NCBI GenBank assembly: GCA_027924585.1
Contig: BSBM01000372.1
Location: 12,947,501-13,011,500, forward strand
DNA from: Larix kaempferi
Lineage: Eukaryota > Streptophyta > Pinopsida > Pinales > Pinaceae
DNA: 64,000 nt
Reading direction: 5' to 3'
Of this stretch, positions 21,565 through 34,943 are shown in pieces. Below the pieces are notes generated by a model. It had not been told where the DNA came from. It saw only the letters and a program-made list of their open reading frames with translations, and searched no databases. Made by a program: the position numbers and the translations under genes. The first letter of the stretch is position 1. Every line of letters begins with the position of its first letter.

Positions 21565-23254
21565 GGACTGGTGCTTATTGCACTTTCATATCTATACCAC
21601 TGAGAGGTCACATTTCTTACCTCTTTTCTGCAATCCCACTCTGATGGGAATTCAAGAGCACGTATGGCTCCCTCTTGATCTCTGATCTTCCCAAATGTTT
21701 CACAAACAATATGATAGATTCTCTTTTTGCTGACACATGGGAGAATACAATATTTGATCCTGCAAATTGTGGAGTCTCTTACTCCCTCTGTACCTGAGCA
21801 CTTAGCTCCCTCTGTAGCTGTGCACTTAACTTGTGCATAAGCAGTATCCGTAAACTTATTATTAGAGCAAGTCACATCAATATTCAACTTCATAGTCAGC
21901 AATAATCAATATTGAATTTGCATCCATTCATATATATTGGATAACTATCTAGAATCAATCAAGATCATATAACATGCCATATGTTTCATCATGACAAATT
22001 AAAGAATCAAAACTAGTTGGGATAGAAAAATTCTACCCTCTTTATATTTGCCCTTATGCAGAACTCACAATGTGCATCTTGATCTTGTTATCATACTAAA
22101 CATGTACTTCTCAAGTGTGTAATGGCATCATAATATCATTCATTATGAGCCATTACTCATGGCGATCAAAAACCACCACCAACAAGAAGGCAAGCGTTAA
22201 TGCGGACCTGAATGCGTGAAAGATAATATGCGTGATACTGGCCCCTTCCATTCAGGGTTGTTTCGTTCATATCGTAGTCAGTTTTAAACTATATTTTACC
22301 TTCCTCTCTCTTTAACATGTCCTGGGCGAATTGAATAACCCTCACCAACCAGTTGAATCGCGTAAATAACCAAGCTGTGCTGTTGTAAACCTCGCTCTAT
22401 TGATCCCCCTTTGATAAAACCTATACTGATCCCCGCCGACATAAAATATATAACCGGAAAGCACAATAACATAGTGCGCTGTAAAAAGAATCAATTTGAA
22501 GTGTCCGGGCCCACCCCAAACTACTATGCTATGGCCCATCAAATCAATTACAACTCATAATTGGTGACCACCTCCCTATCTCACAAACATGCTTGGTCCA
22601 TCCATTCTGTATCCGTCTGTTTGTTGGCCCACTAATCTATCCCGAAGACCCCCTCACCACCCAAATAGTTACTTAGGAGGTTTATAAAAATATGTTCCAT
22701 CCCAACTTCTTGCCTGCCCCGAACCAGGTATTCCATCGATCAATAAATATCGTCTGGCGGATCACAGTCCTAGATATAAGAAATCAGATCATGATAATTA
22801 CATGCATGGATGGATACTAAAAAATCTTTACACTTACATATTCAGATCAATGAATCATAAGATTCCTAGAAAGTACTATGACCATGTAAGCTTTTGATTA
22901 GTAGGGATCAAGTCATATAAAGATTTAGGCTGTCTCCTTACTCACCTCAGAGATACATACCTGAGATAAAAATGCTAGTAATACTTGACATGCTTCTTTT
23001 TAGAGAAGGAAGTTCGCAGCCTGCTAACTTCATCATAAATTTTCTGCTGTCATAATGATTAGTAGCTTACTGCCACATCTTTCATTTCCAGCCAATAATA
23101 CTTCGATGTGTTCATGCAATTCTGATTTCTAACCCAACTGGATGAAACCTTTTGAAGTCAAGTTGGTTAGAATTCAAAACCCTATCTTAGGATCTATGTA
23201 GACTCTGATAGCCTGCAAAACAGAGTTAGCTACAAGCCCTATGCTATGATACCA

Positions 23255-25895
23255 TGTTGAAATTTCATCAAGTTAGGGTTTTGTACAGAAAAATAACAAT
23301 TCATCATATTCTAATGCAGAAAATACATTTAATAACCATTTACAAATATTGAATATTAAATAGTGCAGTAGTAAAAATTATCACAACATAAATTTCATGT
23401 CTTTAGCACTCTCAGGTCACTGTGTTAAAGTACTTTTAACACTACCCGTTAGGTCACTGTGCTAAGTTAATCTTCAGCAGCATGTAACGTAGAATAAATA
23501 ATAAAAGAGAAGATACTTACCTGTGTGTGGGACCCTTCCTATAAAATACTCAGAAGAGTTACTTACTTTCAGTAACCACTGTGCCTCAGAGAGGCCAGTC
23601 AAATCTGGAAACTATCAGACCCTACAAGATGGTAGTACAAACCAGAGAGAGAGAGATGACAGATCTGAGGTATAGTCAAATAGAGATGGTCAATGAAATT
23701 CAGAAAACACAGAGGTAGTCGTAATCAAGTCCCAACATGATAGATGTCCAAAAACTGTAAATACAAGAGATCTAAACCCTATGTGAAGACCTCAATAAAA
23801 ATAAAGGATTAGCACAAATATCAGACCCTGATTAAACTTCAGTGCAAAGACCAAACTTAAAACAAATCTCAGCAATAAGAATCTGGTCAAAGTGATTCTC
23901 AGCAGTAAGGGTTTAGGATAGAGCTGATATAAAGCAAAAATCAGATCATAAGATCAAACCCATAAAGCCCACAGTCAAATCAATCCACAGCAGGCAGATC
24001 TCAACCCCAGCCTCACGGCCTTCACAAGGTATACCAGACCTGGTCACTAGGCTTTACGGCCCAGTCAAGCAAGTCCACAAGAACCAGATCAGTTCAACAA
24101 ATCAGACCTTGAATAGGCAGGACGGATTCCAAACAGTCCATAAATTGCAGATTGGACCACAGTCAAAGTACAAAGGAACAGATCGGGCTCAACTAAGACC
24201 ATAGCAGGCAGACCGGATCCCTCAATAAACAGATCGGGCTCATCTAAGACCATAGCAAGCAGACCGGATCCCTCAATAGAAGCATATCGGATCCTATAGC
24301 AGCAGATCAAAAAATCAGCAGCAGAAATGTCCTACAAAGAAATCACGGGTTGCATGACTAGGCATAATAACTCCTTCTCAAACCCGTGGTTCAAGTAAAC
24401 AGCAGCAGATCAGCTTTAACGTCAGCCCTAACAAATTATCCAAACCAGATCTGAGATGAAAGGGTAGACTTCAGCAGGTAGTTGGCCTTCATAACAAATT
24501 GTGAAGGTGCAGCAAACAGACTCTAAACCCTTGACGTCAAAACAAAATAAAGGACAGAGCTGAGATATGTATTGTGTATTAATTGATAAACAAAAGACCT
24601 TTATTTATAGGATAATAGGATTATTAAAATAATCCTTTAAATTAGGAAACCATAGAATTAGGAAAAATTAAAAGATAAAAAATAATAAAATATTATTTCA
24701 TTAAATTAGGGAGAGGTCACTTTAAAATAAAATAAAAGATAAATAAATAAAAGATAAAAAATAAAAATAATAAAAGATAAAAATAAATAAAAATAAAAAT
24801 AATAAAAGATAAAAATATAAAATATAAAATATATAAAAATAAAAATAAATAAAAGACAAAAATAAATAAAGGATAAAAATAAAAAATAATAAAAGATAAA
24901 AATAAAAATATGAAATAAATAAATAAAAGAACCTCAGAAAGTGGTCAAACATCTAAAGTACCCATAAGATCAAAGACAATAAGAGTGGTATAAATAAGAG
25001 GTGGGTCAATGACCCTAATTACCACAAATCAAAGACAGGTACCACAACACTAAAAGACCAAAAGTAAATCACCCAAGGTGGAAAGGTTCAACCAGTCATC
25101 TCTCTCTCAAATGTACAAAAGTTCCATATACTACTGAAAGTCCATCATCATTGTATAAGGAAGGGTTCACACAGATGATGTGATCATGTGGTCCTCTCAA
25201 CTGCTCCTTAGGTCAAATGTTAGTAGCTTCCACAAGGGGTGGCCAGTCCCTCGAGAAGATCAACCAACTCAACCATCTCGAAGACCTAGGAGAAGAGGAC
25301 ATCACACATCATAATCTTGGTAACTGACCAAGTGCCTCCATTCTCAAGGAATGGCTCTCAGCCCCAGGCTGAGTTCCCAGTCCTAGACTGGGTCAACAGC
25401 CTGGTAACTGACCAGGTGCCTCCATTCTCAAGGAATGGCTCTCAGCCCCAGGCTGAGTTCCCAGTACCAGACTGGGTCATGTTGATCAACCATATGGTCC
25501 ATGACCAGGTTCTCCATTCTCCCAGAGAATGGTCCTCAGCCTCAAGCTGAGCATTTAGTCCTAGACTGAATGTTGATCAACCATCTGCAGGACCTAGGAA
25601 GTCTCTGTCTCAACCTGCAGGATTTGCTTGGTCCTCGACCAAGAAACTGTCTGGTCCCAGACCAGAATACCCTAGAGACAAATAGGGGCCCTAGCTACAT
25701 GCTAGGGACTTTGCCATGGCATCCATCTGCTTGGTCCTCGACCAAGAACCCCAGGGGACAGCTGGGGGCCCTAGGGTACCTTCTAGGGTCTTACTTATTA
25801 CTCTGCCTGGTTAACTTGACCAGGAACCCTAGTTAACTGACTAGGGTACCATTCTCTTTAAGAATGGGTCTCGCAGCTGCACTGAAAAATTAACA
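23255..25895 (-). repeat. LTR c, 2,641 bp (mosaic middle LTR)
   Basis: It is almost identical to LTR b, including the same switch from LTR d-type to LTR a-type variants. It also shares the CATATGGTCC variant, which neither outer LTR has. This shared private mutation shows that b and c descend from one hybrid LTR. Confidence 0.95.
25316..25867. repeat. Hairpin cluster, LTR c
   Basis: By eye it is identical to the cluster in LTR b. Confidence 0.9.
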
Positions 25896-26324
25896 CTTCC
25901 TCTCAGCTAGAGAGGCATTCTCAGCAACACTAAGCTTGTCGAAGACAAGGGCTTAGTCAACACATCTGACAACTGTACCATGTCCTAGTCATGGTAAAAC
26001 AACCTGTTATAGAATACAGGATTTTCTGAGAGCTTCAAGTAGCTCTAAATGTCAGTAAATACCTTGATCTTGTAGATCCATTTGGAAGTTACAACTGGCT
26101 TCCCTTGCTATCTGAGAATCACTATCCAATGTCAATAGGATGTCTGTTATCATAGCATCTTTCCAAACTTGATGTTTGGCTGCCTTCACATAAGTGAATG
26201 ATCCTGAATCAGTGATATGGCTCTTACTAGAGCACCCTTGAAGCCTCTCAATAGGCTTCTTTAATGAGATCAACTGAAGGCTTCTTGGCCTTCTCCCTCT
26301 GTTTCTCTGAACGAGATGTCTCAT
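25890..26324 (-). pseudogene. Copia pol remnant, unit 3
   Basis: It matches unit 2, including the A variant in GAAGACAAGGG, and has the same frameshift and deletion. The damage therefore predates the amplification. Confidence 0.85.
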
Positions 26325-28014
26325 GGACTGGTGCTTATTGCACTTTCATATCTATACCACTGAGAGGTCACATTTCTTACCTCTTTTCTGCAATCCCACT
26401 CTGATGGGAATTCAAGAGCACGTATGGCTCCCTCTTGATCTCTGATCTTCCCAAATGTTTCACAAACAATATGATAGATTCTCTTTTTGCTGACACATGG
26501 GAGAATACAATATTTGATCCTGCAAATTGTGGAGTCTCTTACTCCCTCTGTACCTGAGCACTTAGCTCCCTCTGTAGCTGTGCACTTAACTTGTGCATAA
26601 GCAGTATCCGTAAACTTATTATTAGAGCAAGTCACATCAATATTCAACTTCATAGTCAGCAATAATCAATATTGAATTTGCATCCATTCATATATATTGG
26701 ATAACTATCTAGAATCAATCAAGATCATATAACATGCCATATGTTTCATCATGACAAATTAAAGAATCAAAACTAGTTGGGATAGAAAAATTCTACCCTC
26801 TTTATATTTGCCCTTATGCAGAACTCACAATGTGCATCTTGATCTTGTTATCATACTAAACATGTACTTCTCAAGTGTGTAATGGCATCATAATATCATT
26901 CATTATGAGCCATTACTCATGGCGATCAAAAACCACCACCAACAAGAAGGCAAGCGTTAATGCGGACCTGAATGCGTGAAAGATAATATGCGTGATACTG
27001 GCCCCTTCCATTCAGGGTTGTTTCGTTCATATCGTAGTCAGTTTTAAACTATATTTTACCTTCCTCTCTCTTTAACATGTCCTGGGCGAATTGAATAACC
27101 CTCACCAACCAGTTGAATCGCGTAAATAACCAAGCTGTGCTGTTGTAAACCTCGCTCTATTGATCCCCCTTTGATAAAACCTATACTGATCCCCGCCGAC
27201 ATAAAATATATAACCGGAAAGCACAATAACATAGTGCGCTGTAAAAAGAATCAATTTGAAGTGTCCGGGCCCACCCCAAACTACTATGCTATGGCCCATC
27301 AAATCAATTACAACTCATAATTGGTGACCACCTCCCTATCTCACAAACATGCTTGGTCCATCCATTCTGTATCCGTCTGTTTGTTGGCCCACTAATCTAT
27401 CCCGAAGACCCCCTCACCACCCAAATAGTTACTTAGGAGGTTTATAAAAATATGTTCCATCCCAACTTCTTGCCTGCCCCGAACCAGGTATTCCATCGAT
27501 CAATAAATATCGTCTGGCGGATCACAGTCCTAGATATAAGAAATCAGATCATGATAATTACATGCATGGATGGATACTAAAAAATCTTTACACTTACATA
27601 TTCAGATCAATGAATCATAAGATTCCTAGAAAGTACTATGACCATGTAAGCTTTTGATTAGTAGGGATCAAGTCATATAAAGATTTAGGCTGTCTCCTTA
27701 CTCACCTCAGAGATACATACCTGAGATAAAAATGCTAGTAATACTTGACATGCTTCTTTTTAGAGAAGGAAGTTCGCAGCCTGCTAACTTCATCATAAAT
27801 TTTCTGCTGTCATAATGATTAGTAGCTTACTGCCACATCTTTCATTTCCAGCCAATAATACTTCGATGTGTTCATGCAATTCTGATTTCTAACCCAACTG
27901 GATGAAACCTTTTGAAGTCAAGTTGGTTAGAATTCAAAACCCTATCTTAGGATCTATGTAGACTCTGATAGCCTGCAAAACAGAGTTAGCTACAAGCCCT
28001 ATGCTATGATACCA

Positions 28015-30655
28015 TGTTGAAATTTCATCAAGTTAGGGTTTTGTACAGAAAAATAACAATTCATCATATTCTAATGCAGAAAATACATTTAATAACCATT
28101 TACAAATATTGAATATTAAATAGTGCAGTAGTAAAAATTATCACAACATAAATTTCATGTCTTTAGCACTCTCAGGTCACTGTGTTAAAGTACTTTTAAC
28201 ACTACCCGTTAGGTCACTGTGCTAAGTTAATCTTCAGCAGCATGTAACGTAGAATAAATAATAAAAGAGAAGATACTTACCTGTGTGTGGGACCCTTCCT
28301 ATAAAATACTCAGAAGAGTTACTTACTTTCAGTAACCACTGTGCCTCAGAGAGGCCAGTCAAATCTGGAAACTATCAGACCCTACAAGATGGTAGTACAA
28401 ACCAGAGAGAGAGAGATGACAGATCTGAGGTATAGTCAAATAGAGATGGTCAATGAAATTCAGAAAACACAGAGGTAGTCGTAATCAAGTCCCAACATGA
28501 TAGATGTCCAAAAACTGTAAATACAAGAGATCTAAACCCTATGTGAAGACCTCAATAAAAATAAAGGATTAGCACAAATATCAGACCCTGATTAAACTTC
28601 AGTGCAAAGACCAAACTTAAAACAAATCTCAGCAATAAGAATCTGGTCAAAGTGATTCTCAGCAGTAAGGGTTTAGGATAGAGCTGATATAAAGCAAAAA
28701 TCAGATCATAAGATCAAACCCATAAAGCCCACAGTCAAATCAATCCACAGCAGGCAGATCTCAACCCCAGCCTCACGGCCTTCACAAGGTATACCAGACC
28801 TGGTCACTAGGCTTTACGGCCCAGTCAAGCAAGTCCACAAGAACCAGATCAGTTCAACAAATCAGACCTTGAATAGGCAGGACGGATTCCAAACAGTCCA
28901 TAAATTGCAGATTGGACCACAGTCAAAGTACAAAGGAACAGATCGGGCTCAACTAAGACCATAGCAGGCAGACCGGATCCCTCAATAAACAGATCGGGCT
29001 CATCTAAGACCATAGCAAGCAGACCGGATCCCTCAATAGAAGCATATCGGATCCTATAGCAGCAGATCAAAAAATCAGCAGCAGAAATGTCCTACAAAGA
29101 AATCACGGGTTGCATGACTAGGCATAATAACTCCTTCTCAAACCCGTGGTTCAAGTAAACAGCAGCAGATCAGCTTTAACGTCAGCCCTAACAAATTATC
29201 CAAACCAGATCTGAGATGAAAGGGTAGACTTCAGCAGGTAGTTGGCCTTCATAACAAATTGTGAAGGTGCAGCAAACAGACTCTAAACCCTTGACGTCAA
29301 AACAAAATAAAGGACAGAGCTGAGATATGTATTGTGTATTAATTGATAAACAAAAGACCTTTATTTATAGGATAATAGGATTATTAAAATAATCCTTTAA
29401 ATTAGGAAACCATAGAATTAGGAAAAATTAAAAGATAAAAAATAATAAAATATTATTTCATTAAATTAGGGAGAGGTCACTTTAAAATAAAATAAAAGAT
29501 AAATAAATAAAAGATAAAAAATAAAAATAATAAAAGATAAAAATAAATAAAAATAAAAATAATAAAAGATAAAAATATAAAATATAAAATATATAAAAAT
29601 AAAAATAAATAAAAGACAAAAATAAATAAAGGATAAAAATAAAAAATAATAAAAGATAAAAATAAAAATATGAAATAAATAAATAAAAGAACCTCAGAAA
29701 GTGGTCAAACATCTAAAGTACCCATAAGATCAAAGACAATAAGAGTGGTATAAATAAGAGGTGGGTCAATGACCCTAATTACCACAAATCAAAGACAGGT
29801 ACCACAACACTAAAAGACCAAAAGTAAATCACCCAAGGTGGAAAGGTTCAACCAGTCATCTCTCTCTCAAATGTACAAAAGTTCCATATACTACTGAAAG
29901 TCCATCATCATTGTATAAGGAAGGGTTCACACAGATGATGTGATCATGTGGTCCTCTCAACTGCTCCTTAGGTCAAATGTTAGTAGCTTCCACAAGGGGT
30001 GGCCAGTCCCTCGAGAAGATCAACCAACTCAACCATCTCGAAGACCTAGGAGAAGAGGACATCACACATCATAATCTTGGTAACTGACCAAGTGCCTCCA
30101 TTCTCAAGGAATGGCTCTCAGCACCAGGCTGAGTTCCCAGTCCCAGACTGGGTCAATATCCTGGTAACTGACCAGGTGCCTCCATTCTCAAGGAATGGTT
30201 CTCAGCCCCAGGCTGAGTTCCCAGTCCCAGACTGGGTCATGTTGATCAACCATCTGGTCCATGACCAGGTTCTCCATTCTCCCAGAGAATGGTCCTCAGC
30301 CTCAAGCTGAGCATTCAGTCCTAGACTGAATGTTGATCAACCATCTGCAGGACCTAGGAAGTCTCTGTCTCAACCTGCAAGATTTGCTTGGTCCTCGACC
30401 AAGAAACTGTCTGGTGCCAGACCAGAATACCCTAGAGACAAATAGGGGCCCTAGCTACATGCTAGGGACTTTGCCATGGCATCCATCTGCTTGGTCCTCG
30501 ACCAAGAACCCCAGGGGACAGCTGGGGGCCCTAGGGTACCTTCTAGGGTCTTACTTATTACTCTGCCTGGTTAACTTGACCAGGAACCCTAGTTAACTGA
30601 CTAGGGTACCATTCTCTCTGAGAATGGGTCTCGCAGCTGCACTGAAAAATTAACA
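28015..30655 (-). repeat. LTR d, 2,641 bp (outer 5' LTR of the insertion)
   Basis: It is the outer right LTR and, for the minus-strand element, the original 5' LTR. Its last 0.6 kb (30,077-30,655) carries about ten private bases, such as GCACCAGG, CCCAGTCCCAG, CTGGTGCCAG and TCTCTGAGAATGG. Its left part matches LTRs b and c. GGGCC follows directly. Confidence 0.95.
30076..30627. repeat. Hairpin cluster, LTR d
   Basis: This is the most divergent copy. Some stems are better than in LTR a: CATTCAGTC/GACTGAATG is fully paired where LTR a has a T-G mismatch, and CCATTCTC/GAGAATGG is one pair longer. One stem is broken (CTGGTG/GACCAG). Most other changes fall in loops. Confidence 0.9.
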
Positions 30656-30660
30656 GGGCC
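30656..30660. repeat. Target-site duplication, right copy (GGGCC)
   Basis: It directly follows the terminal AACA of LTR d and matches 13,769-13,773 exactly. Confidence 0.85.
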
Positions 30661-33597
30661 TAGGAGGCTATCAACCCTTCCTAAATTGGAAAGGTAGAGG
30701 GTTCAAATTAAGCATGTATTTATGAGCATTCAATTTGGTCTTCCCCTAGACCGTAACACAAAGGAAAAGACTCAACATGTATGCAAACAATTTGGTGGTC
30801 ACCTATCCCCCAACACAAAGGCAAAGACTCTAGTCCAATTACCATGGTTTTCAAACTTGAGATTCTTCAAAAGTGGAAATAGAACTTATGTAACATATGG
30901 TTTTAGTCTTTTAGATCGTTTGAAAGATAATATTTTGGACTTCCCCTATTGAAGTCGAGACTTCAATCTCCTGTTAATCGTTAGAAGCACTAGAATTGGA
31001 ATGGGCTTCAAAAAATATAAGCCAATGAATTGGAATGGGCTTCAAAAAATATAAGCCAATGAATGGATATAGATGGTTGTGTTGCAAACATGTGCTACAT
31101 GCCCAACTTAATGAATTTGGAGGCTTAATTCTAAGCAGAGCTCCTCACTCTCTTAACCTCGTAGTGTGTATAAACCATTGGTGGAGTCAAGAGAGACCTT
31201 TTTTGTGGCCCCTTACATTTACTAGGCTACTGTAAAACATAGATTGCTTCCTCTTGGAACCCCTAAACCCCAGTGTCCTTTTGTAGGTTTCCAAAAAGCC
31301 TTATGCATCTCTTATGGTTAACTTTTTTGGTTATCTTGTTATGACAAGTCAACCTAGAAGTGGATCTCAAAATTTTCTAGCCAACTCCTCCCTCCCTGCT
31401 TCCTGTTTAAGGAAATGTGCCCTACTAGGGGATAAATTACCATAGGACATCAAGATTCATACTACTTAGCAACTCATTAAAATTGACATGTTAATTTTAA
31501 TCTTGGTTAAAGAATGCAATTTTGTTTAAACGGGCCTAAGTAGGTCAGATTTTATTCTTGGTTGATATTCGTTGATTTGTGCTAGTATTTATCTACTTAT
31601 TTCAGTGCAAGTCCAAAAGGCTAGACTAGACATGGTGCAGATGAACCAACTCCTAAACTAGTATGGAAAGGCACCATGCACCATGAGTAGAAAGCCCCCT
31701 GCCAAGTCTTTGACCCTTTCTACATGATCCCAACAATCTCAATAAGGTGAGAGGAGGCCTAGGCATAGAGCTTGGCAAGCCATGAGGGAGAGCCTATAGT
31801 GTTGCCACAACAAGGCAGACAACCTCCTACACGAACATTAAATGATAATCTACTCTTGTGAATGAAAAACAACTTGAGAATGATGGCTAGGGTGTTCTTT
31901 TTACCCAACCTAGAGTCAGTGAATGATGTGGGGGGGGCCTTCAAGAATGATATGGATGATCCTTTTCCCAATGCGAGTTTTATCTAGATGGCGATAATGA
32001 TTAACCTTCTTGATGTTTGTTGTCATTCCTTTTTGTGCCTTGATGGGAATGTTTTTAAGGATATTGAGTTTTTATGTTGGGTGGTCAAGTGGCTTTTTTG
32101 AGACACTTAATTTAAAAGTAATATGGCAATATATTTGTCATAGGTCATCTAAGATAATCTTGACAGCTTTCTTTGGTTTTAAGCCTGCTTTACTCTAGCT
32201 TATAGATGCCACACGTGGCCCCTTTATGTGAAAATGCCCTAGATATAAATACATTTAAAACATTAATTAAGAGTATTAATGTGGAAGCAAAACCCTCCAT
32301 AGCAATATGCTAAATATAGCTTGTAATACATCACATAGAGAGCAATGGCAAGATAGATAGGGCACACAGGGCATGAGTCATGACATTGATACCGCTTATG
32401 ATGTTAGCACTCAGGTGGGGGAGGATGCTATCACATCAATCTAGGGACTTGCAAGTTCCAGTCCAAAGACCACTTCTGAATTAGAAATGCTTTTGGTGAG
32501 GTTAATGAGTCGCAAATCACCCTTGACTCGTAGTTGTTATCCATGTGAGATTATTCACAAGCACACACAGACATTTTTTACAAGACAGGGAGAGAGAAAA
32601 CTTGCCAAGAAATCACAATGCCAAGAAATCACAACATCACAAAAACCATGCATGTGAGAATTTAACAATTGTTTTGTATAGTAAACCACCCATGCATGTG
32701 AGATACATAGAAAGATAGGGCATTACCATTGTTATCCTTCAGGGCTTTGAGGAAGGGAGATTTTACCGCTTCCAAACAAAAATAAATCTCATGACCAGCT
32801 ACAGCAACAATGAAAATAAAACACAACAGAAAAGGAGGATAAACAATTGCCCTTAATCAAAACTACAAACGAAAGATGGATTCTAGAGCAGCCTGGCAAA
32901 CATTTAATTTAGTCCTTGTGTTTGTGAACTGATGATTGGACGGTAAGCAATTATATATATGTAATTTGTACTAGAAAGTGAGCAAAAACTCTCACTGATA
33001 ATGGATGTGGAGACCATTATAAAGGCTCTCAATATGGTACAGCTGGAAAAGACTTAGACATATACCCCACAGTAGCAACGACGGCAAATAGATGACCGGG
33101 ATGGTTAAAAAATATGGCAGAATTGTCATATTTTTCTCAAACCCGTGAATAGTAAAATAAAAATTTCATACTCAATTACAACTACCCACCTGCACAGAAT
33201 AATCAAACCTAAAACCCTTCTTGTACCTCAGTAGAGCAAACAAATAAATAAAGACCAGATAAAAATGAATCAAACAGACCCACCTCAGCTTTGCTCGCTG
33301 TGTAGTTTTCTATTTGCTTTGCTCTGTTCATTGGCAGAACATAAAGAAAAAAAACTCTCAAAATCCAGCCGCCCCTCCCCTCAACGGTAATCTCCCTTAT
33401 CTCAGTGAGTCCACTACTCCATTCCCATTTTAGTTTTCAAATCATTCACTTGCCTTGCATCTCCTCACCATCTCCGTTATAGACTTTTTCTATTACTTTT
33501 GAGGGTTTCAAATAATTTAAAATTTAAAAACAAGCCTGGGATAGAGGATCTTCATGAGTTGCCTGCCAACGGCGGCGGTCTCTAAAACCCTAGTTAT
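30661..33597. other. No recognisable gene; includes a 34-bp tandem duplication
   Basis: Open frames of up to 76 codons match nothing I know. Units 30,994-31,027 and 31,028-31,061 are perfect 34-bp repeats (AATTGGAATGGGCTTC and what follows). An eight-G run lies at about 31,930-31,937. The sequence from about 33,000 on resembles ordinary plant non-coding DNA. Confidence 0.5.
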
Positions 33598-33972
33598 GTT
33601 TCTCTTGTTGTTCTTATTTTAGGCTCTAGTTCCCATTTTTTATGCCTGAAAGACGAATGATATCAGAGAATCTATATTCAAGTATATTAATCAAACAGAA
33701 TGATATCAGATAATCAGAAAAACCTTAGTTAACACGGATATTCCTCCTTAGTGCATCTATACCTGTAAGGATACGTTATTATCCTTTGCATTAATCTCAG
33801 ATTTCTGGGGTAAATCCTCTCGATTCTGACTTTGTAGCAAATGTATGCTAACTCCATAATTGAATAGCCTGCATAATCATCAAAGCTATAAGAATTTGAT
33901 ATCTCTAGGTACATAACAAACCCATGTTAAAATGTGCTGTTAACAAGCAGAATTGAAAAGAAATTTACTTAC

Positions 33973-34121
33973 CAAGCTCCATCCAAATCAAAAGATACGG
34001 GTCTCTTGACAGGAACAAATCCTAGGACACTCTCGTAGAAATCAATGGATTCCTTAACAGATTTGCAAACGACAGAAATATGATTCAGGGAAGTTAGAGG
34101 TAGCGGTCTGCATTTCACCAT
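33973..34121 (-). CDS. First exon of a glyoxalase-I/VOC family gene, copy 1 (open)
   Basis: The ATG is at 34,121-34,119. The exon encodes 49 codons plus two bases and ends at a consensus donor (TTG|GTAAGT). The translation starts MVKCRPLPLTSLNHISVV and goes on to DFYESVLGFVPVKRP and FDLDGAW. This is the N-terminal beta-alpha-beta of plant lactoylglutathione-lyase-like (GLYI4/GLYI7 group) proteins, in which the exon also ends at the Trp of a DGAW motif; the His in NHIS matches the VOC metal-ligand position. No second exon is recognisable toward lower coordinates, so this is either a gene fragment or a gene with a very long intron. It is the only copy without a stop. Confidence 0.65.
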
Positions 34122-34618
34122 CTCTACCAAAACTTAAATGGAATCAGTTAAAAAATGGCAGAATAAGAGCTATAGCTCAGAGAAGGATATATACAAATAA
34201 TCAAGAAACGAATATGCAAATAGGAATAAGGCACCTGAGTACTGTTTCTTTTGTTATTCTTATTTTAGGCTCTGCTTCCCATTTTTTATGCCTGACAGAC
34301 GTATGATATCAGAGAATCGATATTCAAGTATATTAATCAAACAGAATGATATCAGAGAATCAGAAAAACCCTAGTTAACATGGATATTCCTCCTCAGTGC
34401 ATCTATACCTGGAAGGATACGTGATTATCCTTTGGATTAATCTCAGATTTCTGGGGTAAATCCTCTGGATTCTGACTTTGTAGCAAACATATGCCAACTC
34501 CATAATCGAACAGCCTGCATAATCATCAAAGCTATAAGAATTTGATATCTCTCCGTACATAACAAACCCAGGTTAAAATGTGTTGTTAACAAGCAGAATT
34601 GAAAAGAAATTTACTTAC

Positions 34619-34767
34619 CAATCTCCATCAAAATCAAAAGATCCAAGCCTCTTAACAGGAACAAATCCTAAGACACTCTCTTAGAAATCAATGTATTCCT
34701 TAACAGATTTGCAAACGAAAGAAATATGATCCAGGGAAGTTAGAGGCAGCGGTCTGTATTTCACCAT
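34619..34767 (-). pseudogene. Glyoxalase-like first exon, copy 2 (stop codon)
   Basis: It has the same length (149 bp) and the same donor as copy 1. The Tyr codon of the DFYES block has become TAA (34,683-34,681). Another change turns DGAW into DGDW. It is a pseudogene exon. Confidence 0.75.
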
Positions 34768-34943
34768 CTCTACCAAAACTTAAATGGAATCCTTCAAAAA
34801 ATAGCAGAATAGGAGCTATAGCTCAGAGCAGGATACACAAATAATCATGAAACAAATATATGCAAAGAGGAATAAGGTACCCGAGTTCTGTTTCTTTTGC
34901 TGTTCTTATTTTAAGCTCTGCTTTCCATTTTTTATGCTAGTAT

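Larger units (their letters stand above)
13774..30655 (-). mobile_element. Tandem array of a non-autonomous copia retrotransposon (4 LTRs, 3 interiors)
   Basis: Structure: LTR 13,774-16,375; interior 16,376-18,494; LTR 18,495-21,135; interior 21,136-23,254; LTR 23,255-25,895; interior 25,896-28,014; LTR 28,015-30,655. All three interiors are 2,119 bp and three of the four LTRs are 2,641 bp. Orientation is minus. Each interior has a TGGTATCATAGC primer-binding site against its right-hand LTR, and copia pol C-terminal codons plus a purine tract against its left-hand LTR. Nearly all of gag and pol is absent, so mobility would have depended on another copia element. GGGCC flanks only the outermost LTRs. 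Together these show one insertion expanded in place. Confidence 0.93.
33598..34943 (-). repeat. 646-bp tandem units carrying a glyoxalase-like first exon
   Basis: Units start at 33,598, 34,244 and 34,890, each with GTTTCTYTTGYTRTTCTTAT, a period of exactly 646 bp. The third unit is cut at about 34,943 by an insertion and resumes near 37,250. Each unit contains, on the minus strand, a short 5' leader, one exon and the start of an intron. Frames of about 61 codons at 33,729-33,914 and 34,375-34,560 fall in the intron part. Confidence 0.85.

Noticed and set aside
13774-30655. Satellite or segmental gene duplication
   Set aside because: TG...CA ends, the primer-binding site, the purine tract, pol codons and one outer target duplication identify an LTR retrotransposon array.
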